Notes under the pieces: generated by a model
The model's input: only the letters and a program-made list of their open reading frames with translations
Database searches by the model: none
What the model was told of the DNA's origin: nothing
Translations under genes and position numbers: made by a program
Shown: positions 41,219-56,350 of the stretch, piece after piece
Layout of the letters: the number at the start of each line of letters is the position of its first letter
Numbering within the stretch: the first letter of the stretch is position 1
Assembly: GCF_051020975.1 (NCBI RefSeq)
Contig: NC_135036.1
Span: 2,046,001 to 2,110,000, forward strand
From: Osmia lignaria lignaria
Lineage: Eukaryota; Arthropoda; Insecta; Hymenoptera; Megachilidae
DNA length: 64,000 nucleotides
Reading direction: 5' to 3'

Positions 41219-42433
41219 TACATTATATCGAATGTAGATATAGTACTAATGATATTGTTATTAAATCTATGTTACATATCTAATGTAGGTATAGTACTAA
41301 TGATATTGTTATTAAATGTGCATTGATCTGTGGGAACGAATCAGTATATTACATTATATCGAATGTAGATATAGTACTAATGATATTGTTATTTAATGTA
41401 CATCGATCTGTGGGAATGAATCAGTCTATTACATTATATCTAATGTAGTTATGGTAATAATAATATTGTTATTAATTGTACATTACATATCTAATGTAGA
41501 TGTAGTACTAATGATATTGGTGTTATATGTACATTGATCTGTTGGAATGAATCTGTACATGACATTATATCTATTGTAGATATAGTAATAATGATATTGT
41601 TATTAAATGTACATTGATCTGTGGGAATGAATCAGTATATTACATTATATCGAATGTAGATATAGTGCTAATGATGTTGTTATTAAATGTACATTGATCT
41701 GTGTGTAGAAACCAGTGTATTACATTATATCTAATGTAGATATGATAATAATAATATTGTTATTAATTGTATATTACATATCTAATGTAGATATAGTACT
41801 ACTGATATTGGCATTAAATGTACATTGATCTGTGGGAATGAATCAGTCTATTACATTATATCGAATGTAGATATAGAACCAATGATATTGTTATTAAATG
41901 TACATTGATCTGTGGGAATGAACCAGTATATTAAATTATATCGAATGTAGATATAGTACTAATGATATTGTTATTAAATCTACATTACATATCTAATGTA
42001 GGTATGCTACTAATGATATTGTTATTAAATGTACATTGATCTGTGGGAATGAATCAGTCTAATGCATTGTATCTAATGTAGATATGGTAATAATAATATT
42101 GTTATTAACTGTACATTACATATCTAATGTAGATATAGTACTAATGATATTGGCATTAAATATACTTTGATCTGTGGGAATGAATCAGTATATTACATTA
42201 TATCGAATGTAGATATAGTACTAATGATATTGGTACTATATGTACATTGATCTGTGGGAACGAATCAGTATATTACATTATATCGAATGTACATATAGTA
42301 ATAATGATATTGGTATTATATGTACATTGATCTGTTGGAATGAATCTGTACATGACATTATATCTATTGTAGATAGAGTAATAATGATATTGTTATTAAA
42401 TGTACATTGATCTGTGGGAATGAATCAGTATAT
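41219..42433 (+). repeat. HOR alpha, copy 6 (full, inside 4160-bp HOR)
   Basis: Full 1215-bp copy at offset 41058 from copy 1. Shared private changes with copy 7: AGAACCAATG instead of AGTACCAATG, and GTCTAATGCATTG instead of GTCTATTACATTA. These group copies 6, 7 and 8 together as a later subfamily. Confidence 0.9.
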
Positions 42434-44607
42434 TACATTATATCGAATGTAGATATAGTGCTAATGATGTTGTTATTAAATGTACATTGATTTGTGTGTA
42501 GTAACCAGTATATTACATTATATCTAATGTAGATATGATAATAATAATATTGTTATTAATTGTATATTACATATCTAATGTAGATATAGTACTAATGATA
42601 TTGGCATTAAATATACTTTGATCTGTGGGAATGAATCAGTATATTACATTATATCGAATGTAGATATAGTACCAATGATATTGTTATTAAGTGTACATTG
42701 ATCTGTGTGAATGAATAAGTATATTACATTATATCGAATGTAGATATAGTGCTAATGATGTTGTTCTTAAATGTACATTGATCTGTGGGTAGTAGTCAGT
42801 ATATTATATTATATCTAATGTAGATATGGTACTAATGATATTGTTATTAAATGTACATTGATCTGTGGGAATGAATCAGTGTATTACATTTTACCGAATG
42901 TAGATATAGTGCTAATGATGTTGTTATTAAATGTACATTGATCTGTGTGTAGTAACCAGTATATTTCATTATATCTAATGTAGATATGATAATAATAATA
43001 TTGTTATTAATTGTATATTACATATCTAATGTAGATATAGTACTAATGATATTGGCATTAAATATACTTTGATCTGTGGGAATGAATCAGTATATTACAT
43101 TATAACGAATGTAGATATAGTACTAATGATATTGGTATTAAATGTACATTGATCTGTGGGAAGGAATCCGTATATCACATTATACCTAATGTAGATATGG
43201 TAATAACGATATTGTTTTTAAATGTACATTGATCTGTGTGAATGAAGCAGTATATTACATTATACCTCATGTAGATATTTTGCTAATGATATTGTTATTA
43301 AATGTACATTGATCTGTGGGAATGAATCAGTATATTACATTATATCGAATGTAGATATAGTGCTAATGATATTGTTATTAAATGAACATTGATCTGTGGG
43401 AATGAATCAGTATATTACATCATATCGGATGTAGATATAGTCCCAATGATATTGTTATTAAGTGTACATTGATCTGTGGGAATGAATCAGTATATTACAT
43501 TATATCGAATGTACATATAGTACTAATGATATTGGGATTATATGTACATTGATCTGTGGGATGAATCAGAATATTACATTATTTCGAATGTAGATATAGT
43601 ACCAATGATATTGTTATTAAATGTACATTGATCTGTGGGAATGAATCAGTATATTACATTATATCGAATGTAGATATAGTACAAGTGATGGTGTTATTAA
43701 ATGTACATTGATGTGTGGGTAGTAATCAGTATATTACATTATATCTAATGTAGATATGATAATAATAATATTGTTATTAATTGTATATTACATATCTGAT
43801 GTAGATATAGTACTAATGATATTAACATTAAATGTACATTGATCTGTGGGAATGAATCAGTATATTACATTATACCTCATGTAGATATAGTGCTAATGAT
43901 ATTGTTATTAAATGAACATTGATCTGTGGGAATGAATCAGTATATTACATTATATCGAATGTAGATATAGTCCCAATGATATTGTTATTAACTGTACATT
44001 GATCTGTGGGAATGAATCAGTATATTACATTATATCGAATGTACATATAGTACTAATGATATTGGTATTATATGTACATTGTTCTGTTGGAATGAATCTG
44101 TACATGACATTATATCTATTGTAGATATAGTAATAATGGTATTGTTATTAAATGTACATTGATCTGTGGGAATGAATCAGTATAATACATTATATCGAAT
44201 GTAGATATAGTACTAATGATATTGTTATTCAATCTACATTACATATCTAATGTAGGTATAGTACTAATGATATTGGTATTATATGTACATTGATCTGTGG
44301 GAACGAATCAGTATATTACATTATATCGAATGTACATATAGTACAAATGATATTGGTATTATATGTACACTGATCTGTTGGAATGAATCTGTACATGACA
44401 TAATATCTATTGTAGATATAGTAATAATGATATTGTTATTAAATGTACATTGATCTGTGGGAATGAATCAGTATAATACATTATATCGAATGTAGATATA
44501 GTGCTAATGATATTGTTATTAAATCTACATTACATATCTAATGTAGGTATAGTACTAATGATATTGGTATTATATGTACATTGATCTGTGGGAATGAATC
44601 CGTGTAT

Positions 44608-44767
44608 TACATTATATCGAAGGTACATATAGTACTAATGATATTGGTATTAAATGTACATTGATCTGTGGGAAGGAATCCGCATATCACATTATACCTA
44701 ATGTAGATATGGTAATAACGATATTGTTTTTAAATGTACATTGATCTGTGTGAATGAAGAAGTATAT
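44608..44767 (+). repeat. Beta, first two units only (second HOR copy)
   Basis: Counterpart of the block 4000 bases upstream, with the same replaced third unit, so the replacement predates duplication of the HOR. Confidence 0.85.
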
Positions 44768-45218
44768 TACATTATACCTCATGTAGATATAGTGCTAATG
44801 ATATTGTTATTAAATGAACATTGATCTGTGGGAATGAATCAGTATATTACATTATACCTCATGTAGATATAGTGCTAATGATATTGTTATTAAATGAACA
44901 TTGATCTGTGGGAATGAATCAGTATATTACATTATATCGAATGTAGATATAGTACGAATGATATTGTTATTAAATCTACATTACATATCTAATGTAGGTA
45001 TAGTACTAATGATATTGGTATTATATGCACATTGATCTGTGTGAATGAAGAAGTATATTACATTATACCTCATGTAGATATAGTGCTAATGATATTGTTA
45101 TTAAATGAACATTGATCTGTGGGAATGAATCAGTATATTACATTATACCTCATGTAGATATAGTGCTAATGATATTGTTATTAAATGAACATTGATCTGT
45201 GGGAATGAATCAGTATAT

Positions 45219-46433
45219 TACATTATATCGAATGTAGATATAGTACTAATGATATTGTTATTAAATCTATGTTACATATCTAATGTAGGTATAGTACTAA
45301 TGATATTGTTATTAAATGTGCATTGATCTGTGGGAACGAATCAGTATATTACATTATATCGAATGTAGATATAGTACTAATGATATTGTTATTTAATGTA
45401 CATCGATCTGTGGGAATGAATCAGTCTATTACATTATATCTAATGTAGTTATGGTAATAATAATATTGTTATTAATTGTACATTACATATCTAATGTAGA
45501 TGTAGTACTAATGATATTGGTGTTATATGTACATTGATCTGTTGGAATGAATCTGTACATGACATTATATCTATTGTAGATATAGTAATAATGATATTGT
45601 TATTAAATGTACATTGATCTGTGGGAATGAATCAGTATATTACATTATATCGAATGTAGATATAGTGCTAATGATGTTGTTATTAAATGTACATTGATCT
45701 GTGTGTAGAAACCAGTGTATTACATTATATCTAATGTAGATATGATAATAATAATATTGTTATTAATTGTATATTACATATCTAATGTAGATATAGTACT
45801 ACTGATATTGGCATTAAATGTACATTGATCTGTGGGAATGAATCAGTCTATTACATTATATCGAATGTAGATATAGAACCAATGATATTGTTATTAAATG
45901 TACATTGATCTGTGGGAATGAACCAGTATATTAAATTATATCGAATGTAGATATAGTACTAATGATATTGTTATTAAATCTACATTACATATCTAATGTA
46001 GGTATGCTACTAATGATATTGTTATTAAATGTACATTGATCTGTGGGAATGAATCAGTCTAATGCATTGTATCTAATGTAGATATGGTAATAATAATATT
46101 GTTATTAACTGTACATTACATATCTAATGTAGATATAGTACTAATGATATTGGCATTAAATATACTTTGATCTGTGGGAATGAATCAGTATATTACATTA
46201 TATCGAATGTAGATATAGTACTAATGATATTGGTACTATATGTACATTGATCTGTGGGAACGAATCAGTATATTACATTATATCGAATGTACATATAGTA
46301 ATAATGATATTGGTATTATATGTACATTGATCTGTTGGAATGAATCTGTACATGACATTATATCTATTGTAGATAGAGTAATAATGATATTGTTATTAAA
46401 TGTACATTGATCTGTGGGAATGAATCAGTGTAT
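45219..46433 (+). repeat. HOR alpha, copy 7 (full)
   Basis: Exactly 4000 bases after copy 6, with the same AGAACCAATG and GTCTAATGCATTG variants. Directly after its end the sequence jumps to GTGTATTACATTTTACCG, which in the first HOR copy lies 451 bases further on. Confidence 0.9.
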
Positions 46434-46623
46434 TACATTTTACCGAATGTAGATATAGTGCTAATGATGTTGTTATTAAATGTACATTGATCTGTGTGTA
46501 GTAACCAGTATATTTCATTATATCTAATGTAGATATGATAATAATAATATTGTTATTAATTGTATATTACATATCTAATGTAGATATAGTACTAATGATA
46601 TTGGCATTAAATATACTTTGATC

Positions 46624-48400
46624 TGTGGGAATGAATCAGTATATTACATTATAACGAATGTAGATATAGTACTAATGATATTGGTATTAAATGTACATTG
46701 ATCTGTGGGAAGGAATCCGTATATCACATTATACCTAATGTAGATATGGTAATAACGATATTGTTTTTAAATGTACATTGATCTGTGTGAATGAAGCAGT
46801 ATATTACATTATACCTCATGTAGATATTTTGCTAATGATATTGTTATTAAATGTACATTGATCTGTGGGAATGAATCAGTATATTACATTATACCTAATG
46901 TAGATATAGTAATAATGATATTTTTATTAAATGTACATTGATCTGTGGGAATGAATCAGTATATTACATTATATCGAATGTAGATATAGTGCTAATGATA
47001 TTGTTATTAAATGAACATTGATCTGTGGGAATGAATCAGTATATTACATTATATCGGATGTAGATATAGTCCCAATGATATTGTTATTAAGTGTACATTG
47101 ATCTGTGGGAATGAATCAGTATATTACATTATATCGAATGTACATATAGTACTAATGATATTGGTATTATATGTACATTGATCTGTGGGATGAATCAGAA
47201 TATTACATTATTTCGAATGTAGATATAGTACCAATGATATTGTTATTAAATGTACATTGATCTGTGGGAATGAATCAGTATATTACATTATATCGAATGT
47301 AGATATAGTACAAGTGATGGTGTTATTAAATGTACATTGATGTGTGGGTAGTAATCAGTATATTACATTATATCTAATGTAGATATGATAATAATAATAT
47401 TGTTATTAATTGTATATTACATATCTGATGTAGATATAGTACTAATGATATTAACATTAAATGTACATTGATCTGTGGGAATGAATCAGTATATTACATT
47501 ATACCTCATGTAGATATAGTGCTAATGATATTGTTATTAAATGAACATTGATCTGTGGGAATGAATCAGTATATTACATTATATCGAATGTAGATATAGT
47601 CCCAATGATATTGTTATAAACTGTACATTGATCTGTGGGAATGAATCAGTATATTACATTATATCGAATGTACATATAGTACTAATGATATTGGTATTAT
47701 ATGTACATTGTTCTGTTGGAATGAATCTGTACATGACATTATATCTATTGTAGATATAGTAATAATGGTATTGTTATTAAATGTACATTGATCTGTGGGA
47801 ATGAATCAGTATAATACATTATATCGAATGTAGATATAGTACTAATGATATTGTTATTCAATCTACATTACATATCTAATGTAGGTATAGTACTAATGAT
47901 ATTGGTATTATATGTACATTGATCTGTGGGAACGAATCAGTATATTACATTATATCGAATGTACATATAGTACAAATGATATTGGTATTATATGTACACT
48001 GATCTGTTGGAATGAATCTGTACATGACATAATATCTATTGTAGATATAGTAATAATGATATTGTTATTAAATGTACATTGATCTGTGGGAATGAATCAG
48101 TATAATACATTATATCGAATGTAGATATAGTGCTAATGATATTGTTATTAAATCTACATTACATATCTAATGTAGGTATAGTACGAATGATATTGGTATT
48201 ATATGTACATTGATCTGTGGGAATGAATCCGTGTATTACATTATATCGAATGTAGATATAGTCCCAATGATATTGTTATTAAATGAACATTGATCTGTGG
48301 GAATGAATCAGTACATTACGTTATATCGAATGCAGATATAGTCCCAATGATATTGTTATTAAGTGTACATTGATCTGTGGGAATGAATCAGTATATTACA
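46624..48400 (+). repeat. Large HOR gamma, copy 3 (partial)
   Basis: Starts like copies 1 and 2 (ATAACGAATG), gains one 80-bp unit near 46890 (ACCTAATG ... ATATTTTTATTAAATG), keeps the one-base-short GTGGGATGAATCAG near 47190, and retains the TCCCAATG pair that copy 2 lost. It runs into the 2016-bp tandem duplication instead of continuing to alpha. Confidence 0.8.
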
Positions 48401-48636
48401 TTATATCGAAGGTACATATAGTACTAATGATATTGGTATTAAATGTACATTGATCTGTGGGAAGGAATCCGCATATCACATTATACCTAATGTAGATATG
48501 GTAATAACGATATTGTTTTTAAATGTACATTGATCTGTGTGAATGAAGAAGTATATTACATTATATCTCAGGCAGATATTTTGCTAATGATATTGTTATT
48601 AAATGAACATTGATCTGTGGGAATGAATCAGTATAT
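48397..48636 (+). repeat. Beta trimer, copy 4
   Basis: All three units including CTCAGGCAG, in the third HOR copy; GATCTG rather than GACCTG in front of GGAAGG. It is part of the first half of the 2016-bp tandem duplication. Confidence 0.88.
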
Positions 48637-50412
48637 TACATTATACCTAATGTAGATATAGTAATAATGATATTGTTATTAAATGTACATTGATCTGTGG
48701 GAATGAATCAGTATATTACATTATATCGAATGTAGATATAGTGCTAATGATGTTGTTACTAAATGTGCATTGATCTGTGGGTAGTCGTCAGTATATTACA
48801 TTATAACTAATGTAGATATGATAATAATAATATTGTTATTAATTGTGTATTACATATCTAACGTAGATATAGTACTAATGATATTAACATTAAATGTACA
48901 TTGATCTGTGGGAATGAATCAGTATATTACATTATACCTCATGTAGATATAGTGCTAACGATATTGTTACTAAATGAACATTGATCTGTGGGAATGAATC
49001 AGTATATTACATTATATCGAATGTAGATATAGTACTAATGATATTGCTATTAAATCTACATTACATATCTAATGTAGGTATAGTACTAATGATATTGTTA
49101 TTAAATGTGCATTGATCTGTGGGAACGAATCAGTATATTACATTATATCTAATGTAGATATATTTCTAATGATATTGTTATTAAATGTACAAATAATCTG
49201 TGGGAATGAATCAGTATATTACATTTTATCGAATGTAGATATAGTACCAATGATATTGTTATTAAATGTACATTGATCTGTGGGAATGAATCAGTATATT
49301 ACATTATATCGAATGTAGATATAGTACAAGTGATGGTGTTATTAAATGTACATTGATCTGTGGGTAGTAATCAGTATATTACATTATATCTAATGTAGAT
49401 ATGATAATAATAATATTGTTATTAATTGTATATTACATATCTAATGTAGATATAGTACTAATGATATTAACATTAAATGTACATTGATCTGTGGGAATGA
49501 ATCAGTATATTACATTATACCTCATGTAGATATAGTGCTAATGATATTGTTATTAAATGAACATTGATCTGTGGGAATGAATCAGTATATTACATTATAT
49601 CGAATGTAGATATAATCCCAATGATATTGTTATTAAGTGTACATTGATCTGTGGGAATGAATCAGTATATTACATTATATCGAATGTACATATAGTACTA
49701 ATGATATTGGTATTATATGTACATTGTTCTGTTGGAATGAATCTGTACATGACATTATATCTATTGTAGATATAGTAATAATGGTATTGTTATTGAATGT
49801 ACATTGATCTGTGGGAATGAATCAGTATAATACATTATATCGAATGTAGATATAGTACTAATGATATTGTTATTCAATCTACATTACATATCTAATGTAG
49901 GTATAGTACTAATGATATTGGTATTATATGTACATTGATCTGTGGGAACGAATCAGTATATTACATTATATCGAATGTACATATAGTACAAATGATATTG
50001 GTATTATATGTACACTGATCTGTTGGAATGAATCTGTACATGACATAATATCTATTGTAGATATAGTAATAATGATATTGTTATTAAATGTACATTGATC
50101 TGTGGGAATGAATCAGTATAATACATTATATCGAATGTAGATATAGTGCTAATGATATTGTTATTAAATCTACATTACATATCTAATGTAGGTATAGTAC
50201 TAATGCTATTGGTATTATATGTACATTGATCTGTGGGAATGAATCCGTGTATTACATTATATCGAATGTAGATATAGTCCCAATGATATTGTTATTAAAT
50301 GAACATTGATCTGTGGGAATGAATCAGTACATTACGTTATATCGAATGCAGATATAGTCCCAATGATATTGTTATTAAGTGTACATTGATCTGTGGGAAT
50401 GAATCAGTATAT

Positions 50413-50652
50413 TACATTATATCGAAGGTACATATAGTACTAATGATATTGGTATTAAATGTACATTGATCTGTGGGAAGGAATCCGCATATCACATTAT
50501 ACCTAATGTAGATATGGTAATAACGATATTGTTTTTAAATGTACATTGATCTGTGTGAATGAAGAAGTATATTACATTATATCTCAGGCAGATATTTTGC
50601 TAATGATATTGTTATTAAATGAACATTGATCTGTGGGAATGAATCAGTATAT
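50413..50652 (+). repeat. Beta trimer, copy 5
   Basis: Exactly 2016 bases after copy 4, in the second half of the tandem duplication. Both copies are preceded by the private variant TCGAATGCAGATATAGTCCC. Confidence 0.88.
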
Positions 50653-53600
50653 TACATTATACCTAATGTAGATATAGTAATAATGATATTGTTATTAAAT
50701 GTACATTGATCTGTGGGAATGAATCAGTATATTACATTATATCGAATGTAGATATAGTGCTAATGATGTTGTTACTAAATGTGCATTGATCTGTGGGTAG
50801 TCGTCAGTATATTACATTATAACTAATGTAGATATGATAATAATAATATTGTTATTAATTGTGTATTACATATCTAACGTAGATATAGTACTAATGATAT
50901 TAACATTAAATGTACATTGATCTGTGGGAATGAATCAGTATATTACATTATACCTCATGTAGATATAGTGCTAACGATATTGTTACTAAATGAACATTGA
51001 TCTGTGAGAATGAATCAGTATATTACATTATATCGAATGTAGATATAGTACTAATGATATTGTTATTAAATCTACATTACATATCTAATGTAGGTATAGT
51101 ACTAATGATATTGTTATTAAATGTGCATTGATCTGTGGGAACGAATCAGTATATTACATTATATATAATGTAGATATATTTCTAATGATATTGTTATTAA
51201 ATGTACAAATAATCTGTGGGAATGAATCAGTATATTACATTTTATCGAATGTAGATATAGTACCAATGATATTGTTATTAAATGTACATTGATCTGTGGG
51301 AATGAATCAGTATATTACATTATATCGAATGTAGATATAGTACAAGTGATGGTGTTATTAAATGTACATTGATCTGTGGGTAGTAATCAGTATATTACAT
51401 TATATCTAATGTAGATATGATAATAATAATATTGTTATTAATTGTATATTACATATCTAATGTAGATATAGTACTAATGATATTAACATTAAATGTACAT
51501 TGATCTGTGGGAATGAATCAGTATATTACATTATACCTCATGTAGATATAGTGCTAATGATATTGTTATTAAATGAACATTGATCTGTGGGAATGAATCA
51601 GTATATTACATTATATCGAATGTAGATATAATCCCAATGATATTGTTATTAAGTGTACATTGATCTGTGGGAATGAATCAGTATATTACATTATATCGAA
51701 TGTACATATAGTACTAATGATATTGGTATTATATGTACATTGTTCTGTTGGAATGAATCTGTACATGACATTATATCTATTGTAGATATAGTAATAATGG
51801 TATTGTTATTGAATGTACATTGATCTGTGGGAATGAATCAGTATAATACATTATATCGAATGTAGATATAGTACTAATGATATTGTTATTAAATCTACAT
51901 TACATATCTAATGTAGGTATAGTACTAATGATATTGGTATTATATGTACATAGATCTGTGGGAATGAATCCGTGTATTACATTATATCGAATGTAGATAT
52001 AGTGCTAATGATGTTGTTATTAAATGTACATTGATCAGTGTGTAGTAACCAGTATATTACGTTATATCTAATGTAGATATGATAATAATAATATTGTTAT
52101 TAATTGTATATTACATATCTAATGTAGATATAGTACTAATGATATTGGCATTAAATATACTTTGATCTGTGGGAATGAATCAGTATATTGCATTATATCG
52201 AATGTAGATATAGTACTAATGATATTGTTATAAAATCTACATTACATATCTAATGTAGGTATAGTACTAATGATATTGGTATTATATGTACATTGAATTG
52301 TGGGAATGAATCAGTATATTACATTATACCTCATGTAGATATATTGCTAATGATATTGTTATTAAATGTACATTGATCTGTGGGAATGAATCAGTATATA
52401 GCATTATATCGAATGTAGATATAGTACTAACGATATTGTTATTAAATCTACATTACATATCTAATGTAGGTATAGTACTAATGATATTGTTATTAAATGT
52501 GCATTGATCTGTGGGAACGAATCAGTATATTACATTATATCTAATGTAGATATAGTGCTAATGATATTGTTATTAAATGAACATTGATCTGTGGGAATGA
52601 ATCAGTATATTACATTATATCGAAAGTAGATATAGTACTAATGATATTGGTATTAAATGTACATTGATCTGTGGGTAGGAATCCGTATATTACATTATAC
52701 CTAATGTAGATATGGTAATAACGATATTGTTTTTAAATGTACATTGATCTGTGTGAATGAATCAGTATATTACATTATATCGAATGTAGATATAGTGCTA
52801 ATGATGTTGTTACTAAATGTACATTGATCTGTGGGTAGTAGTCAGTATATTACATTATAACTAATGTAGATATGATAATAATAATATTGTTATTAATTGT
52901 GTATTACATATCTAACGTAGATATAGTACTAATGATATTGACATTAAATGTACTTTGATCTGTGGGAATGAATCAGTATATTACATTATATCTAATGTAG
53001 ATATATTACTAATGATATTGTTATTAAATGTACATTGATCTGTGGGAATGAATCAGTATATTACATTATATCGAATGTAGATATAGTCCCAATGATATTG
53101 TTATTAACTGTACATTGATCTGTGGGAATGAATCAGTATATTACATTATATCGAATGTACATATAGTACTAATGATATTGGTATTATATGTACATTGTTC
53201 TGTTGGAATGAATCTGTACATGACATTATATCTATTGTAGATATAGTAATAATGGTATTGTTATTAAATGTACATTGATCTGTGGGAATGAATCAGTATA
53301 ATACATTATATCGAATGTAGATATAGTACTAATGATATTGTTATTAAATCTACATTACATATCTAATGTAGGTATAGTACTAATGATATTGGTATTATAT
53401 GTACATTGATCTGTGGGAACGAATCAGTATATTACATTATATCGAATGTACATATAGTACAAATGATATTGGTATTATATGTACACTGATCTGTTGGAAT
53501 GAATCTGTACATGACATAATATCTATTGTAGATATAGTAATAATGATATTGTTATTAAATGTACATTGATCTGTGGGAATGAATCAGTATAATACATTAT

Positions 53601-53883
53601 ATCGAATGTAGATATAGTGCTAATGATATTGTTATTAAATCTACATTACATATCTAATGTAGGTATAGTACTAATGATATTGGTATTATATGTACATTGA
53701 TCTGCGGGAATGAATCCGTGTATTACATTATATCGAATGTAGATATAGTCCGAATGATATTGTTATTAAATGAACATTGATCTGTGGGAATGAATCAGTA
53801 CATTACGTTATATCGAATGTAGATATAGTCCCAATGATATTGTTATTAAGTGTACATTGATCTGTGGGAATGAATCAGTATAT

Positions 53884-54123
53884 TACATTATATCGAAGGT
53901 ACATATAGTACTAATGATATTGGTATTAAATGTACATTGATCTGTGGGAAGGAATCCGCATATCACATTATACCTAATGTAGATATGGTAATAACGATAT
54001 TGTTTTTAAATGTACATTGATCTGTGTGAATGAAGAAGTATATTACATTATATCTCAGGCAGATATTTTGCTAATGATATTGTTATTAAATGAACATTGA
54101 TCTGTGGGAATGAATCAGTATAT
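53884..54123 (+). repeat. Beta trimer, copy 6
   Basis: 3471 bases after copy 5, which is 37x80 + 10x51 plus the one-base insertion seen in GTACAAATAATCTG near 51200. Same three marker units. Confidence 0.87.
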
Positions 54124-56110
54124 TACATTATACCTAATGTAGATATAGTAATAATGATATTGTTATTAAATGTACATTGATCTGTGGGAATGAATCAGTA
54201 TATTACATTATATCGAATGTAGATATAGTGCTAATGATGTTGTTACTAAATGTGCATTGATCTGTGGGTAGTCGTCAGTATATTACACTATAACTAATGT
54301 AGATATCATAATAATAATATTGTTATTAATTGTGTATTACATATCAAACGTAGATATAGTACTAATGATATTAACATTACATGTACATTGATCTGTGGGA
54401 ATGAATCAGTATATTACATTATACCTCATGTAGATATAGTGCTAATGATATTGTTATTAAATGAACATTGATCTGTGGGAATGAATCAGTATATTACATT
54501 ATATCGAATGTGGATATAGTACTAATGATATTGTTATTAAATCTACATTACATATCTAATGTAGGTATAGTACTAATGATATTGTTATTAAATGTGCATT
54601 GATCTGTGGGAACGAATCAGTATATTACATTATATCTAATGTAGATATATTTCTAATGATATTGTAATTAAATGTACAAATAATCTGTGGGAATGAATCA
54701 GTATATTACATTATATCGAATGTAGATATAGTACAAGTGATGGTGTTATTAAATGTACATTGATCTGTGGGTAGTAATCAGTATATTACATTATATCTAA
54801 TGTAGATATGATAATAATAATATTGTTATTAATTGTATATTACATATCTAATGTAGATATAGTACTAATGATATTAACATTAAATGTACATTGATCTGTG
54901 GGAATGAATCAGTATATTACATTATACCTCATGTAGATATAGTGCTAATGATATTGTTATTAAATGAACATTGATCTGTGGGAATGAATCAGTATATTAC
55001 ATTATATCGAATGTAGATATTGTACCAATGATATTGTTATTAAATGTACATTGATCTGTGGGAATGAATCAGTATATTACATTATATCTAATGTAGATAT
55101 GATAATAATAATATTGTTATTAATTGTATATTACATATCTGATGTAGATATAGTACTAATCATATTAACATTAAATGTACATTGATCTGTGGGAATGAAT
55201 CAGTATATTACATTATACCTCATGTAGATATAGTGCTAATGATATTGTTATTAAATGAACATTGATCTGTGGGAATGAATCAGTATATTACATTATATCG
55301 AATGTAGATATAGTCCCAATGATATTGTTATTAACTGTACATTGATCTGTGGGAATGAATCAGTATATTACATTATATCGAATGTACATATAGTACTAAT
55401 GATATTGGTATTATATGTACATTGTTCTGTTGGAATGAATCTGTACATGACATTATATCTATTGTAGATATAGTAATAATGGTATTGTTATTAAATGTAC
55501 ATTGATCTGTGGGAATGAATCAGTATAATACATTATATCGAATGTAGATATAGTACTAATGATATTGTTATTCAATCTACATTACATATCTAATGTAGGT
55601 ATAGTACTAATGATATTGGTATTATATGTACATTGATCTGTGGGAACGAATCAGTATATTACATTATATCGAATGTACATATAGTACAAATGATATTGGT
55701 ATTATATGTACACTGATCTGTTGGAATGAATCTGTACATGACATAATATCTATTGTAGATATAGTAATAATGATATTGTTATTAAATGTACATTGATCTG
55801 TGGGAATGAATCAGTATAATACATTATATCGAATGTAGATATAGTGCTAATGATATTGTTATTAAATCTACATTACATATCTAATGTAGGTATAGTACTA
55901 ATGATATTGGTATTATATGTACATTGATCTGTGGGAATGAATCCGTGTATTACATTATATCGAATGTAGATATAGTCCCAATGATATTGTTATTAAATGA
56001 ACATTGATCTGTGGGAATGAATCAGTACATTACGTTATATCGAATGTAGATATAGTCCCAATGATATTGTTATTAAGTGTACATTGATCTGTGGGAATGA
56101 ATCAGTATAT

Positions 56111-56350
56111 TACATTATATCGAAGGTACATATAGTACTAATGATATTGGTATTAAATGTACATTGATCTGTGGGAAGGAATCCGCATATCACATTATAC
56201 CTAATGTAGATATGGTAATAACGATATTGTTTTTAAATGTACATTGATCTGTGTGAATGAAGAAGTATATTACATTATATCTCAGGCAGATATTTTGCTA
56301 ATGATATTGTTATTAAATGAACATTGATCTGTGGGAATGAATCAGTATAT
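56111..56350 (+). repeat. Beta trimer, copy 7
   Basis: 2227 bases after copy 6, again 24x80 + 6x51 plus a one-base insertion (GTACAAATAATCTG near 54680). Same three marker units; downstream joins directly to a TACAAGTGATGGTG unit. Confidence 0.87.

Larger units (their letters stand above)
38915..43074 (+). repeat. Large HOR gamma, copy 1 (4160 bp)
   Basis: Starts with ATAACGAATG, GGAAGGAATCCGTATATCAC, AATAACG and GAAGCAG units; contains GTGGGATGAATCAG (one base short) with TTTCGAATG, the doubled TCCCAATG pair, two beta units, alpha copy 6, and ends with GTGTATTACATTTTACCG and TATACTTTGATC units. 4160 = 45x80 + 11x51 minus the one-base deletion. The unit then begins again at 43075. Confidence 0.87.
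43075..46623 (+). repeat. Large HOR gamma, copy 2 (3549 bp)
   Basis: Same order as copy 1 with two clean losses: 160 bases (two 80-bp units, the TCCCAATG pair, at about 44610) and 451 bases (4x80 + 131, at about 46433). 4160 - 160 - 451 = 3549, the observed length. Both losses leave the repeat register unchanged. Confidence 0.87.
47840..51871 (+). repeat. Tandem duplication of 2016 bp
   Basis: Two adjacent copies, about 47840-49855 and 49856-51871. Private variants repeat exactly 2016 bases apart: TCGAATGCAGATATAG (48331-type and 50347), ATATAATCCCAATG (49611 and 51627), TTATTGAATGTAC, GCTAACGATATTGTTACTAAATG and GTACAAATAATCTG. 2016 = 22x80 + 5x51 + 1, the extra base being in ACAAATAATCTG. 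Edges are approximate. Confidence 0.85.
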
